A DNA stretch of 64,000 nt from Clostridiales bacterium (GTDB taxonomy: Bacteria > Bacillota > Clostridia > Oscillospirales > Acutalibacteraceae). The position numbers and the translations under genes are program-made. Of this stretch, positions 57,580 to 64,000 are shown one piece after another. Within the stretch, counting starts at the first letter, position 1. Every line of letters starts with the position of its first letter. The notes beneath the pieces were generated by a model, which saw only the letters and a program-made list of their open reading frames with translations, did no database searches and was not told the origin of the DNA. Location of the stretch: the NCBI GenBank assembly GCA_019416455.1, contig DXXG01000010.1, forward strand, positions 62,001-126,000. The letters are read 5' to 3'.

Positions 57580-58017
57580 ATGAAAAGCGATTCTTATCTT
57601 GTTGTTGACGAAAAGGCACTGCCGGAAGTGTATCAAAAGGTGGTCAAGGCCAATGCCCTGTTGGAAAGCGGGGAGGCCGCCACTGCCTCTGAGGCGGTGC
57701 GCATAGCGGGGATCTCCCGCAGCGTATATTACAAATACCGGGACGCGGTGTTTCCTTACACCCAGAAAGCGTCCTCGGGGATCTTAACGGTGCAGGTCAA
57801 CTTGACGGACCGTCCCGGCGTGCTGGTGAGCCTGCTCACCGTGTTTTACCGGGCCGGGGCCAATATCCTCACGGTGAACCAGAACATCCCCGTGAAGGGT
57901 AGGGCGTTCGTCTCGGTGTCCGCCCGCATCGACAAAATGGAGCAAACTCCCGGTGAGCTTTTGGAAAGCCTGAAGCAGGTGGAGGGCGTGATCAAGATCG
58001 ACAGCATTGTGGACTAA
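57580..58017 (+). CDS. ACT-domain regulator (PheB/ThrR-like)
   Basis: 145 residues. An N-terminal helix-turn-helix-like part (ANALLESGEAATASEAVRIAG, ISRSVYYKYRD) is followed by an ACT domain (TVQVNLTDRPGVLVSLLTVFY, ANILTVNQNIPVKGRAFVSVS). The arrangement is that of the UPF0735/PheB family. A Bacillus subtilis member is reported to repress the homoserine/threonine genes; I recall it as ThrR but cannot check. Its position as first gene before hom and thrB fits a threonine-sensing local regulator. TAGGTGA precedes the ATG. Confidence 0.85.
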   Translation: MKSDSYLVVDEKALPEVYQKVVKANALLESGEAATASEAVRIAGISRSVYYKYRDAVFPYTQKASSGILTVQVNLTDRPGVLVSLLTVFYRAGANILTVNQNIPVKGRAFVSVSARIDKMEQTPGELLESLKQVEGVIKIDSIVD

Positions 58018-58051
58018 AACGTCCTATTGTGAATAGAAAGGAATGGTATCA

Positions 58052-59302
58052 ATGGCTGAGATCGCGGTGATGGGTCACGGCGTAGTGGGCTCCGGCGTGC
58101 TGGAGGTGCTCTTGTCCCATACAGACAGCATTTCAAAGCGGGCCAAAGAGGAGATCCACGTCAAACGGATCCTGGATCTGCGGGAGTTTCCCGATCTGCC
58201 TTACAGCGGCTGCTTCACCAAGGATTTTAACGACATCCTGAACGACCCGGAGATCCGGATCGTGGTGGAGGTCATGGGCGGTTTGGAGCCTGCCTACTCC
58301 TACGTGAAGGCTTGCCTGGAAAACGGCAAAAGCGTGGTCACCTCCAATAAGGAATTGGTGGCTCAGAAGGGCGCGGAGCTTTTGGCTCTGGCCCAGAAAA
58401 ACAACCTGAACTTCCTGTTCGAGGCCAGCGTGGGCGGCGGTATCCCCATCATCCGGCCCATCAGCCAGTGTTTGGCCGCCAATGAGATGACGGAGATTGC
58501 CGGCATCCTCAACGGCACCACTAACTTTATTTTGACAAAAATGATCCGAGAGCATATGGCCTTTGACGACGCTCTGGCTCTGGCTCAGAAACTGGGTTAC
58601 GCCGAGCGTGATCCCTCCGCTGACGTGGAAGGCATCGACGCCTGCCGGAAGATCTGCATCCTGGCCTCTTTGGCCTATGGTACCCATGTGTATCCCGACA
58701 GTGTCCACACCGAGGGCATCACCTCCATCACCAAAGAGGATGTGGGTTACGCAGACGCCTGGGGCGGTGTGATCAAGCTCATCGGCGAGGTGAAGAAGCT
58801 GGAGAACGGCCGAGTGCATATCCAGGTGGCTCCCATGTTCATTTCCCGGGAGAGCCAGCTGGCCAATGTGGACGACGTGTTTAACGGTATCCTGGTCCGG
58901 GGCGACGCCACCGGAGACGTGGTGTTTTACGGCAAGGGCGCAGGCAAATTGCCCACCGCCAGCGCCGTGGTGGCCGATGTGATCGACTGTGTACGCCATC
59001 TCCGTTCTGACCGGAAGATCCTCTTCTGGGAGGATTCCAAGCCCGACTACGTCCAGCCTTGGGAGGACACTCCCCAGGATCTGTTCGTCCGAGTCAGTGG
59101 AAAAGAGGACAGCGACAGCCTGTTCGACCTTGTCCAGCAGGTGTTCCCCGAAGCCGTGCGGCTCATCCGCCGGGATGAGGAGCAGGGCGAGACAGGATTT
59201 ACCCTGTCGGATGTGACGGAAAACCAGCTGAAGGCCAAGATCCCCGCTTTGGAGGAACGTGGCTTGAAGCTGGAAAACCGGATCACCATCGCGGATTTTT
59301 GA
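58052..59302 (+). CDS. hom: Homoserine dehydrogenase
   Basis: 416 residues. It reduces aspartate semialdehyde to homoserine with NAD(P)H. N-terminal dinucleotide site IAVMGHGVVGSGVLEVL, VTSNKELVAQKG, catalytic domain GGGIPIIRPI, GILNGTTNFILTKM and the signature GYAERDPSADVEGIDACRKI. A C-terminal ACT domain (about 330-416, DLFVRVSGKEDSDSLFDLV) gives feedback control. The start at 58052 leaves proper spacing to AAAGGA; the ATG at 58043 touches it. Confidence 0.96.
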   Translation: MAEIAVMGHGVVGSGVLEVLLSHTDSISKRAKEEIHVKRILDLREFPDLPYSGCFTKDFNDILNDPEIRIVVEVMGGLEPAYSYVKACLENGKSVVTSNKELVAQKGAELLALAQKNNLNFLFEASVGGGIPIIRPISQCLAANEMTEIAGILNGTTNFILTKMIREHMAFDDALALAQKLGYAERDPSADVEGIDACRKICILASLAYGTHVYPDSVHTEGITSITKEDVGYADAWGGVIKLIGEVKKLENGRVHIQVAPMFISRESQLANVDDVFNGILVRGDATGDVVFYGKGAGKLPTASAVVADVIDCVRHLRSDRKILFWEDSKPDYVQPWEDTPQDLFVRVSGKEDSDSLFDLVQQVFPEAVRLIRRDEEQGETGFTLSDVTENQLKAKIPALEERGLKLENRITIADF

Positions 59303-59319
59303 GAGGGGAGAGATAGGAA

Positions 59320-60216
59320 ATGATCCGAATCGACGTGCCGGCTACCAGCGCCAACCTGGGTTCCGGCTTTGACTCTCTGGGCATCGCCCTGACCATGCAG
59401 AACCGTGTGTGGATGGAGGAATCCGATACCCTGGAGATCCGATGCACCGATGGGGTAAAGGTCCCCACCGACGAAAGTAACCTGATCTTTTGGGCGGCCA
59501 GCCATCTTTATGAGATCTGCGGCAAGAAGCTGCCCGGTCTGAAGATCATCCAGGAGAACAATATCCCCATGGCCCGGGGCCTGGGGAGCAGCTCGGCCTG
59601 TATCGTGGCGGGGATCCTGGGGGCCAACCGGTTCATGGGCAACCCCTTGTCCCACAGCGATCTGATCAACCTGGCAGCCCAGATCGAGGGACACCCGGAC
59701 AATACCAGCCCGGCCCTGTCCGGCGGTTTGGTGGCCTCGGCCATGGAGGGAAAACGGGTGTACAGCGTCAGCGTGCCTGTGTCGGATAAGATCCGATTTG
59801 CCCTGATGATCCCGCCCTTTGAGCTGAAAACAGAGGAAGCACGTGCTGCTCTGCCCAAGACCTATTCTCGGGAGGACGCAGTTTACAACCTGTCCCGCTC
59901 TGGTCTAATGACCGCCTCCCTGTTCTCCGGGGAACTGCAGAACCTGCGTGTGGCAGTGCAGGACAGGATCCACCAGCCTTACCGCTCCGGGCTTATCGGT
60001 CATTACGACGATGTGTTCCGCATGAGCTACGAGCTGGGGTCCCTGGGTACTTACGTCAGCGGCGCCGGCCCCACCATCATCGCTATGATCGACGCGGACA
60101 ATGCGGACGCTTTCGGCAGAAACTGTGTCACTCACTTGGAGGATAAGGGCATTACCGGCTGGCGTGTGGAGATCCTCTCCGCCGCGCCTCAAGGAGCCCA
60201 GATCGTCATCGAGTAA
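59320..60216 (+). CDS. thrB: Homoserine kinase
   Basis: 298-residue GHMP kinase: homoserine plus ATP to O-phosphohomoserine. N-terminal VPATSANLGSGFDSLGIAL, the phosphate loop IPMARGLGSSSACIVAG and the C-terminal SGAGPTIIAMID are all typical. GAGGGGAGAG lies upstream. It follows hom by 17 nt. No threonine synthase (thrC) is in the window. Confidence 0.96.
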   Translation: MIRIDVPATSANLGSGFDSLGIALTMQNRVWMEESDTLEIRCTDGVKVPTDESNLIFWAASHLYEICGKKLPGLKIIQENNIPMARGLGSSSACIVAGILGANRFMGNPLSHSDLINLAAQIEGHPDNTSPALSGGLVASAMEGKRVYSVSVPVSDKIRFALMIPPFELKTEEARAALPKTYSREDAVYNLSRSGLMTASLFSGELQNLRVAVQDRIHQPYRSGLIGHYDDVFRMSYELGSLGTYVSGAGPTIIAMIDADNADAFGRNCVTHLEDKGITGWRVEILSAAPQGAQIVIE

Positions 60217-60318
60217 AGAACGGTCCGTCCGGCCCGGAAACAGCATACAATGGCTGTGGGATATGAATTTGTCAGAGATGACCCGCCTGGTTTGGGCGGG
60301 ATGAAGGGAAGAATGTGT

Positions 60319-61530
60319 ATGGCACTGATCGTACAGAAGTTTGGCGGTTCCTCCGTCCGGGACGCCGAGCGCATCAACAATGTGGCGGACATCGTCACCT
60401 CCACCTACAAGGAGGGCAACGATGTGGTGGTAGTGGTCTCCGCTCAGGGCGACACTACTGATGATTTCATCGAAAAGGCTGCTGAGATCAACGAACGGCC
60501 TTCCAAGCGGGAAATGGATATGCTCCTCTCCGCGGGCGAGCAGATCTCCGCGGCGCTGCTGGCTATGGCCATCGAGCGCATGGGGTATCCTGTGGTCTCC
60601 CTGCTGGGGTGGCAGGCTGGTTTCGATACCACCTCTGATTACGGTAACGCCCGCATCAAAAAAGTGGACGCCTCCCGGATCAAGCAGGAGCTGGATAAGC
60701 GGCGGATCGTGGTGGTCACCGGTTTCCAGGGCGTTAACAAGTACGGCGATATGACCACTCTGGGACGTGGAGGTTCCGATACCAGTGCCGTGGCCATCGC
60801 AGCCACCATGCACGCGGACCTGTGCCAGATCTTTACCGACGTGGACGGCGTGTATACCGCTGATCCCCGGAAGATCCCCGGCGCTGTGAAGCTCAGCTCC
60901 ATCTCCTACGATGAGATGCTGGAACTGGCTACCTTGGGCGCCCAGGTGCTCCACAACCGTTCTGTGGAAATGGCAAAGAAATACAACATTGAATTGGAAG
61001 TCCTTTCCAGCCTGACCCGGCGGAAAGGTACCATCGTGAAGGAGGAAAGCAACGTGGAAAAAATGCTCATCAGCGGGGTGGCGAAAGACGACAATATTGC
61101 CCGCATCTCCATCATCGGGGTGCCGGATAAGCCGGGCCTGGCCTTTAAGATCTTCTCTCATCTGGCTGCCAAGGGGATCAACGTGGACATCATTCTTCAG
61201 TCCATCGGCCGCAACGGCACCAAGGATATCAGCTTCACTGTGGAGAAGAACAAGATGGACGACACCATGGATCTGCTCCATCAGAACGCGGAGAAGTGGG
61301 GCGCTTCCAATATCGTGTCCGATGACAATGTGACCAAGGTCTCTATCGTGGGCGCCGGCATGGAATCCCATCCTGGTGTGGCCGCGGAGATGTTCGAAGC
61401 GCTGTTCTCCCGCAGCGTGAACATCCAGATGATCTCCACCAGCGAGATCAAGATCTCCGTGCTGCTGAACAAGGCCGACGGTGATCGCGCCGTGGAAGCT
61501 ATCCACGAGAAATTCTTCCAGAATCAATAA
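60319..61530 (+). CDS. lysC: Aspartate kinase
   Basis: 403 residues. First step of the aspartate family: aspartate to aspartyl phosphate. KFGGSSV (7-13) starts the kinase domain, then VTGFQGVNKYGDMTTLGRGGSDTSA in two blocks, and a C-terminal pair of ACT domains (ISIIGVPDKPGLAFKIF, VSIVGAGMESHPGVAAEMF) that bind the feedback amino acid. The start at 60319 is preferred because AAGGGAAG is 7 nt upstream and the protein begins MALIVQKFGG. A small CCCGCC/GGGCGGG hairpin precedes it, after thrB. Shared operon with hom-thrB. Confidence 0.96.
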   Translation: MALIVQKFGGSSVRDAERINNVADIVTSTYKEGNDVVVVVSAQGDTTDDFIEKAAEINERPSKREMDMLLSAGEQISAALLAMAIERMGYPVVSLLGWQAGFDTTSDYGNARIKKVDASRIKQELDKRRIVVVTGFQGVNKYGDMTTLGRGGSDTSAVAIAATMHADLCQIFTDVDGVYTADPRKIPGAVKLSSISYDEMLELATLGAQVLHNRSVEMAKKYNIELEVLSSLTRRKGTIVKEESNVEKMLISGVAKDDNIARISIIGVPDKPGLAFKIFSHLAAKGINVDIILQSIGRNGTKDISFTVEKNKMDDTMDLLHQNAEKWGASNIVSDDNVTKVSIVGAGMESHPGVAAEMFEALFSRSVNIQMISTSEIKISVLLNKADGDRAVEAIHEKFFQNQ

Positions 61531-61594
61531 AAAACGCCGCTGATCAAATTCTGGAAAGCACTTGCCAGGAATTGAAAAGCAGCGTGGTGAGTAA

Positions 61595-61635
61595 TCGCCC
61601 CCGGATCGCGCAAGCTAGATCCGGGGGTGATTTTT
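61595..61635 (+). terminator. Terminator after lysC whose right arm is also the next gene's ribosome site
   Basis: 13-bp stem TCGCCCCCGGATC / GATCCGGGGGTGA (one G-T pair), 10-nt loop, five T. The right arm GGGGGTGA lies 7 nt before the ATG of the small ORF at 61638, so the same hairpin could also hide that ribosome site. Confidence 0.8.
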
Positions 61636-61637
61636 GT

Positions 61638-61826
61638 ATGTTTCCGTATTTTTGGGGCGGTACGCCGTACAACGGCGCGTCCGGTTTGAACTTTGCGATG
61701 TTTGCTAGAGATATCGAGCCCGAGCTTCCGGAAGAAGTGCGGGCTGCCATTGAGGAACACAAAGAGGAGATCCACAGCGAGGAGGATCTTCGTCACATGG
61801 CGGAAGATCTGATGCTTCGGCGGTAA
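61638..61826 (+). CDS. Small protein of unknown function
   Basis: 62 residues, not recognised. The N-terminal third is aromatic and Gly-rich (MFPYFWGGTPYNGASGLNFAMF); the rest is an acidic amphipathic helix (PELPEEVRAAIEEHKEEIHSEEDL). The ATG has GGGGGTGA 7 nt upstream, within the lysC terminator stem, and no separate promoter was recognised. Its product would depend on read-through from lysC or on a promoter I cannot see. Reading frame and ribosome site support a real gene moderately. Confidence 0.55.
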   Translation: MFPYFWGGTPYNGASGLNFAMFARDIEPELPEEVRAAIEEHKEEIHSEEDLRHMAEDLMLRR

Positions 61827-61828
61827 CA

Positions 61829-61860
61829 AAAGAGCGTCCCAGGGATGATCCTAGGGACGC
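61829..61860 (-). terminator. Terminator of the GNAT gene (reverse strand)
   Basis: GAGCGTCCC pairs with GGGACGCTC around a 13-nt partly paired loop. On the reverse strand the stem is followed by TTTTGTT. Confidence 0.75.
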
Positions 61861-61887
61861 TCGTCCTATTTCGTGAGGATGATCGCC

Positions 61888-62730
61888 TTAAAGCGTTTTT
61901 TGGCCCATCCATTGGCTCTGGTTGACCTGAAATCCCAGTTTCTGGTACCAGTCCACAAGGGCAACGTACAGCAGCTCCACAGACCCGCTGCCTTGACTTT
62001 GCAGCCATTTGATCCCTTCCAGGACCATCTGCATGCCGATGCCTTTTTCCCGAGCTTCTTTCACCACGCCTACGCAGCCGATGGACCCCACTTTTTCCGA
62101 AGAAGGAATGAACCGTCCGCCTTCCGGGTCCACCATTTCAAATCCAACGATCTTTCCATCCAGGTCTGCAGCCAGTACAAGACCATGATAGTCGTGGAAG
62201 CAGTCCAGCCAGTAGTGCTGAGCGTTTTCCACTGCTTCCAGAAGCTGCGGTGTGTCCTGTTCTTCCAGCAGCCGGAAGGTAAGTCCTTGGGGAGCAGGGG
62301 GGATGGGAAACGCTTGGGGATCATACCCGTGAAGGGGCAAAAGCATGTTGACACTGGTCCACTCCGCGGAGTAGCCACGATGCTCGAAGAAGGGAACAGC
62401 TTCTGGGTTTTCCAGAGGCACTCCTTGGAGCAAGTACCACCGTGCTTGGCCCAGGACTATGTTTTTGCCGCCGTTCTTTCGAATGTGTTCCTCAGATTTG
62501 GCAAGCAGGCTGCTGCCGATTCCTTGTCGACGGAAAGATTCTTTCACGCACAGCAGCGGGATAGAATTGCCGTGGATCATGGAAAAGCCCACGAGTTCAC
62601 CGTTTTTGCGCTCTTGGAACAAGGTGGCTTTTTCCGGTTTTAACAGGTTGTAAAACCATTCTTCTTTAATGGGGTATTGGGGGAAACATTCCAGATAGAG
62701 CTGGTACAGCTCTTTGAATTCGTTGGCCAT
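61888..62730 (-). CDS. Tandem GNAT-family N-acetyltransferase
   Basis: 280 residues with two GNAT units. The first (about 1-130) has the acetyl-CoA loop VKESFRRQGIGSSLLAKSEE, the second (about 150-280) has IGCVGVVKEAREKGIGMQMV and ends YQKLGFQVN. Double-GNAT proteins acetylate small amines or amino sugars in several antibiotic and wall pathways; the substrate here is unknown. AAGGAG lies nine nt before the ATG. It has its own promoter and a structured leader of about 100 nt. Confidence 0.85.
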   Translation of the reverse strand: MANEFKELYQLYLECFPQYPIKEEWFYNLLKPEKATLFQERKNGELVGFSMIHGNSIPLLCVKESFRRQGIGSSLLAKSEEHIRKNGGKNIVLGQARWYLLQGVPLENPEAVPFFEHRGYSAEWTSVNMLLPLHGYDPQAFPIPPAPQGLTFRLLEEQDTPQLLEAVENAQHYWLDCFHDYHGLVLAADLDGKIVGFEMVDPEGGRFIPSSEKVGSIGCVGVVKEAREKGIGMQMVLEGIKWLQSQGSGSVELLYVALVDWYQKLGFQVNQSQWMGQKTL

Positions 62731-62763
62731 GGCCGAACGCTCCTTTTTGAAATTTGGTTCTTA

Positions 62764-62824
62764 CACCTACGATGGGCAGGCCGTGTCCTAGGCGGCGGGC
62801 TTCGCTCACGCCGCTGTATAGGTG
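62764..62824 (-). promoter_or_regulatory. Structured leader upstream of the GNAT gene (unassigned)
   Basis: Between the promoter and the gene, CACCTA and TAGGTG (62764-62769 with 62819-62824) enclose a GCGGCG / CGCCGC hairpin (62792-62814). The segment also translates without stops on the reverse strand, but it has no start or ribosome site. It does not match a riboswitch I know. It may be a cis-regulatory RNA or one copy of a dispersed repeat. Confidence 0.4.
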
Positions 62825-62833
62825 CTTGCGGAT

Positions 62834-62844
62834 ATTATACCACA
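62834..62844 (-). promoter_or_regulatory. Extended -10 promoter of the GNAT gene
   Basis: On the reverse strand TGTGG-TATAAT (TATAAT at 62834-62839); the -35 is weak. Confidence 0.6.
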
Positions 62845-62889
62845 GCGCTCCATAGAAAAGAAACGGTTCTCCGCTAGTTCTTTTGCAAA

Positions 62890-62923
62890 AAGTAAGAGGG
62901 CCGCCGCGTATTCGCGACAGCCC
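62890..62923 (-). terminator. Terminator of the anti-sigma factor gene
   Basis: On the reverse strand GGGCTGTCGCG-AATA-CGCGGCGGCCC (two T-G pairs), followed by TCTTACTTTTT. Confidence 0.75.
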
Positions 62924-62932
62924 ATCGGAGCT

Positions 62933-63901
62933 TTAAGAATTGCCTTGTTTCCCGTACTGACGTCCTCCGCCTTGACCTTGTCCTTTTCCGCCGGAGCCCT
63001 GTCCATTTCCAGAACCGTTGCCTGTTCCGGTGCCTTGGCCCATCCCAGAGCCTTGACCGTTTCCAGCGCCGTTTCCTTGCCCCATACCGGAACCTTGACC
63101 GTTCCCTTGACCCATACCGAGGCCTTGGCCATTCCCGGCGCCGTTTCCTTGCCCCTTGCCGGCCCCTTGGCCGTTTCCATTCCCCTGATGGGAAGAACTT
63201 TCCTCCGAGCCGGAAGAGGTCTCCTCTTCGCCTTGCAGCTGTTCCAGATAATCCCGCAGCTGACGCATGGTCATGTTGTTGGCTTCCTCAGGAGAAAGCT
63301 GGGTAGTATATTGGGTGATCTCCGCGTAAACCTTGTACTTTCCATAGGACAGTCCAAGGGAGTGGGCTTCTTCCACTTCATCCGAGGTTACACCGTAGCA
63401 GTAGGTGTTTTCCTGGTGGGCGGTGCACTGGCTCACGTACTCCAAAATGGCTTCGCCCTGGACTTCGTCGATCTCTACCACAGCAACGGAGAGCAATTCT
63501 TCTCTGGCAAGGCATTGGGTGATGGTATCACTTTCCAGGATCTCTTCTACGGCGTCCTGATAATCCTGATACAGCACGTCAAGAGTCTCCGCGAAAGCTA
63601 CTCCGTCCTCGTTGTAACCGTCCACAGCCACAACCTTGTCAAAGCGGTTGACACTCAGCTCAATGGAAGGATTCACGTCGATACTGATGATAGAGGTGGG
63701 GGAGAAGTACAGATGATGTCCTCCCACCAACGCTAGGCATACTACCAGACAGGCAGCCACAGTGTAGGCCATTTTCCAACCCAGGGAGCGCTGCTTTTTC
63801 TGTCTTTTTTCAAGCTCCTCCAACACGAACCGCCGGGTGTTGTCTTTCAGCGTTTCATCCGCGTGGATGGAATCAAAAGCCTCTCGAATGTCAGGACGCA
63901 T
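62933..63901 (-). CDS. RsgI-like membrane anti-sigma factor with Gly/Gln-rich tail
   Basis: 322 residues. The N-terminal cytosolic part (1-43, FDSIHADETLKDNTRRFVLEEL) probably binds the sigma factor. A membrane helix (44-60) leads to an outer domain starting IISIDVNPSIELSVNRFDKVV (71-91). That block is the hallmark of the RsgI middle domain, followed by VDGYNEDG. In Clostridium thermocellum RsgI proteins sense polysaccharides through C-terminal modules. Here the C-terminus is a low-complexity tail of about 85 residues (Gly, Gln, Asn, Met). The start at 63901 has GGGAGGTGAG four nt upstream and overlaps the sigma gene end by 11 nt, so the pair is translationally coupled. Confidence 0.83.
   Translation of the reverse strand: MRPDIREAFDSIHADETLKDNTRRFVLEELEKRQKKQRSLGWKMAYTVAACLVVCLALVGGHHLYFSPTSIISIDVNPSIELSVNRFDKVVAVDGYNEDGVAFAETLDVLYQDYQDAVEEILESDTITQCLAREELLSVAVVEIDEVQGEAILEYVSQCTAHQENTYCYGVTSDEVEEAHSLGLSYGKYKVYAEITQYTTQLSPEEANNMTMRQLRDYLEQLQGEEETSSGSEESSSHQGNGNGQGAGKGQGNGAGNGQGLGMGQGNGQGSGMGQGNGAGNGQGSGMGQGTGTGNGSGNGQGSGGKGQGQGGGRQYGKQGNS
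62937..63188 (-). repeat. Gly/Gln-rich coding repeats in the anti-sigma factor tail
   Basis: Short imperfect coding repeats of the type GNGQGSGMGQG occur about three to four times, giving a periodic DNA pattern. It is in frame and in one gene, so it is not a CRISPR. Confidence 0.85.
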
Positions 63902-64000
63902 CGTACTCACCTCCCAGGTCATTTTTCAGCAGCTGCCGTGCCCGCGTCAGCAGAGTGTAGATCGTGTTCACGTTCTTGTTCAGCAGTTTCCCGATCTGAG
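63891..64000 (-). CDS. ECF-like sigma factor, C-terminal end only (cut by window)
   Basis: The reverse strand is open from the window edge to a TGA at 63891-63893. The 36 visible residues read IGKLLNKNVNTIYTLLTRARQ and then LLKNDLGGEYDAS. This is the helix-turn-helix end of sigma region 4.2, which contacts the -35 element. The stop overlaps the anti-sigma start. The sigma class (ECF or SigI-like) cannot be fixed from this fragment. Confidence 0.78.
   Translation of the reverse strand, partial: QIGKLLNKNVNTIYTLLTRARQLLKNDLGGEYDAS

Noticed and set aside
62937..63188. Periodic repeats that might look like a CRISPR array
   Set aside because: They are in-frame Gly/Gln codon repeats inside one gene, with no constant repeat and unique-spacer pattern. 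The same holds for the three surface-protein repeats at 37252-38088.
1..64000. Prophage, insertion sequence, integron or defence island
   Set aside because: No transposase, integrase, phage structural, restriction or toxin-antitoxin pair was recognised; gene content is core and metabolic throughout.

Overview
The window looks like the chromosome of a Gram-positive, endospore-forming anaerobe of the class Clostridia, most likely a gut Oscillospiraceae (Flavonifractor / Intestinimonas type). The taxon is an inference. It rests on the GC-rich coding DNA, PolC-type replicative polymerase, DnaD/DnaI-type helicase loading, the hrcA-grpE-dnaK-dnaJ operon behind a CIRCE operator, the MEP isoprenoid pathway, and three sporulation-related genes (YlmC/YmxH, an alpha/beta small acid-soluble spore protein, a BofC-C-domain protein). 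No transposase, integrase, phage gene or CRISPR array was seen.

Layout. 1-5.3 kb: the 3' end of a GH43 glycosidase, an iron-dependent alcohol dehydrogenase behind a MerR-type promoter, a LarA-family nickel-dependent hydroxyacid racemase/epimerase and a zinc-dependent dehydrogenase. 5.4-10.1 kb: adenine deaminase (reverse strand) divergent from a polar amino acid ABC importer. 10.2-13.7 kb: pyrophosphatase, a PRC-barrel sporulation protein, rpsB-tsf and a membrane protein. 13.9-24.7 kb: the run pyrH-frr-uppS-cdsA-dxr-rseP-ispG-polC (UMP kinase, ribosome recycling, undecaprenyl and phospholipid synthesis, isoprenoids, DNA replication). 24.8-31.9 kb: a histidine operon hisZ-G-D-C-B-(A:I fusion)-E with a coupled methyltransferase; hisH, hisF and a histidinol-phosphatase are not in it. 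32-36.6 kb (reverse): a glycosyltransferase fused to a CsaB-like pyruvyl transferase, a pseudouridine synthase and a split ThrE-type exporter. 36.7-40.5 kb: a membrane-anchored cohesin/cadherin-like surface protein and the helicase-loader pair. 40.6-45.5 kb: tRNA-Thr(CGT), a PadR-DUF1700-DUF4097 cassette, an SDR, a half-size nitroreductase, a VOC protein and a pentapeptide-repeat protein. 45.6-50.5 kb: the heat-shock operon. 50.6-57.4 kb: MATE transporter, glycerate kinase, an XRE regulator with membrane partner, spore genes and a class A PBP. 57.5-61.8 kb: ACT regulator-hom-thrB-lysC and a small ORF. 61.9-64 kb (reverse): a double-GNAT acetyltransferase, and an RsgI-like anti-sigma factor coupled to a sigma factor cut by the window end.

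Regulatory signals are unusually readable. Most transcription units start with a 17-bp-spaced sigma-A promoter, often with an extended -10 (TG-N-TATAAT), and end in a clear hairpin plus T-run. The most informative regulatory observation is a related 12-bp palindrome (TTAGCGTGCTAA and TTAGCACACTAA) in the promoters of the ABC importer and of the his operon. This suggests one regulator controls both and that the importer carries histidine or a relative. The most unusual proteins are the HisA-HisI fusion, the GT4-CsaB fusion and the cohesin plus three cadherin-like-repeat protein. Nothing in the window is clearly a whole new defence or mobile system.
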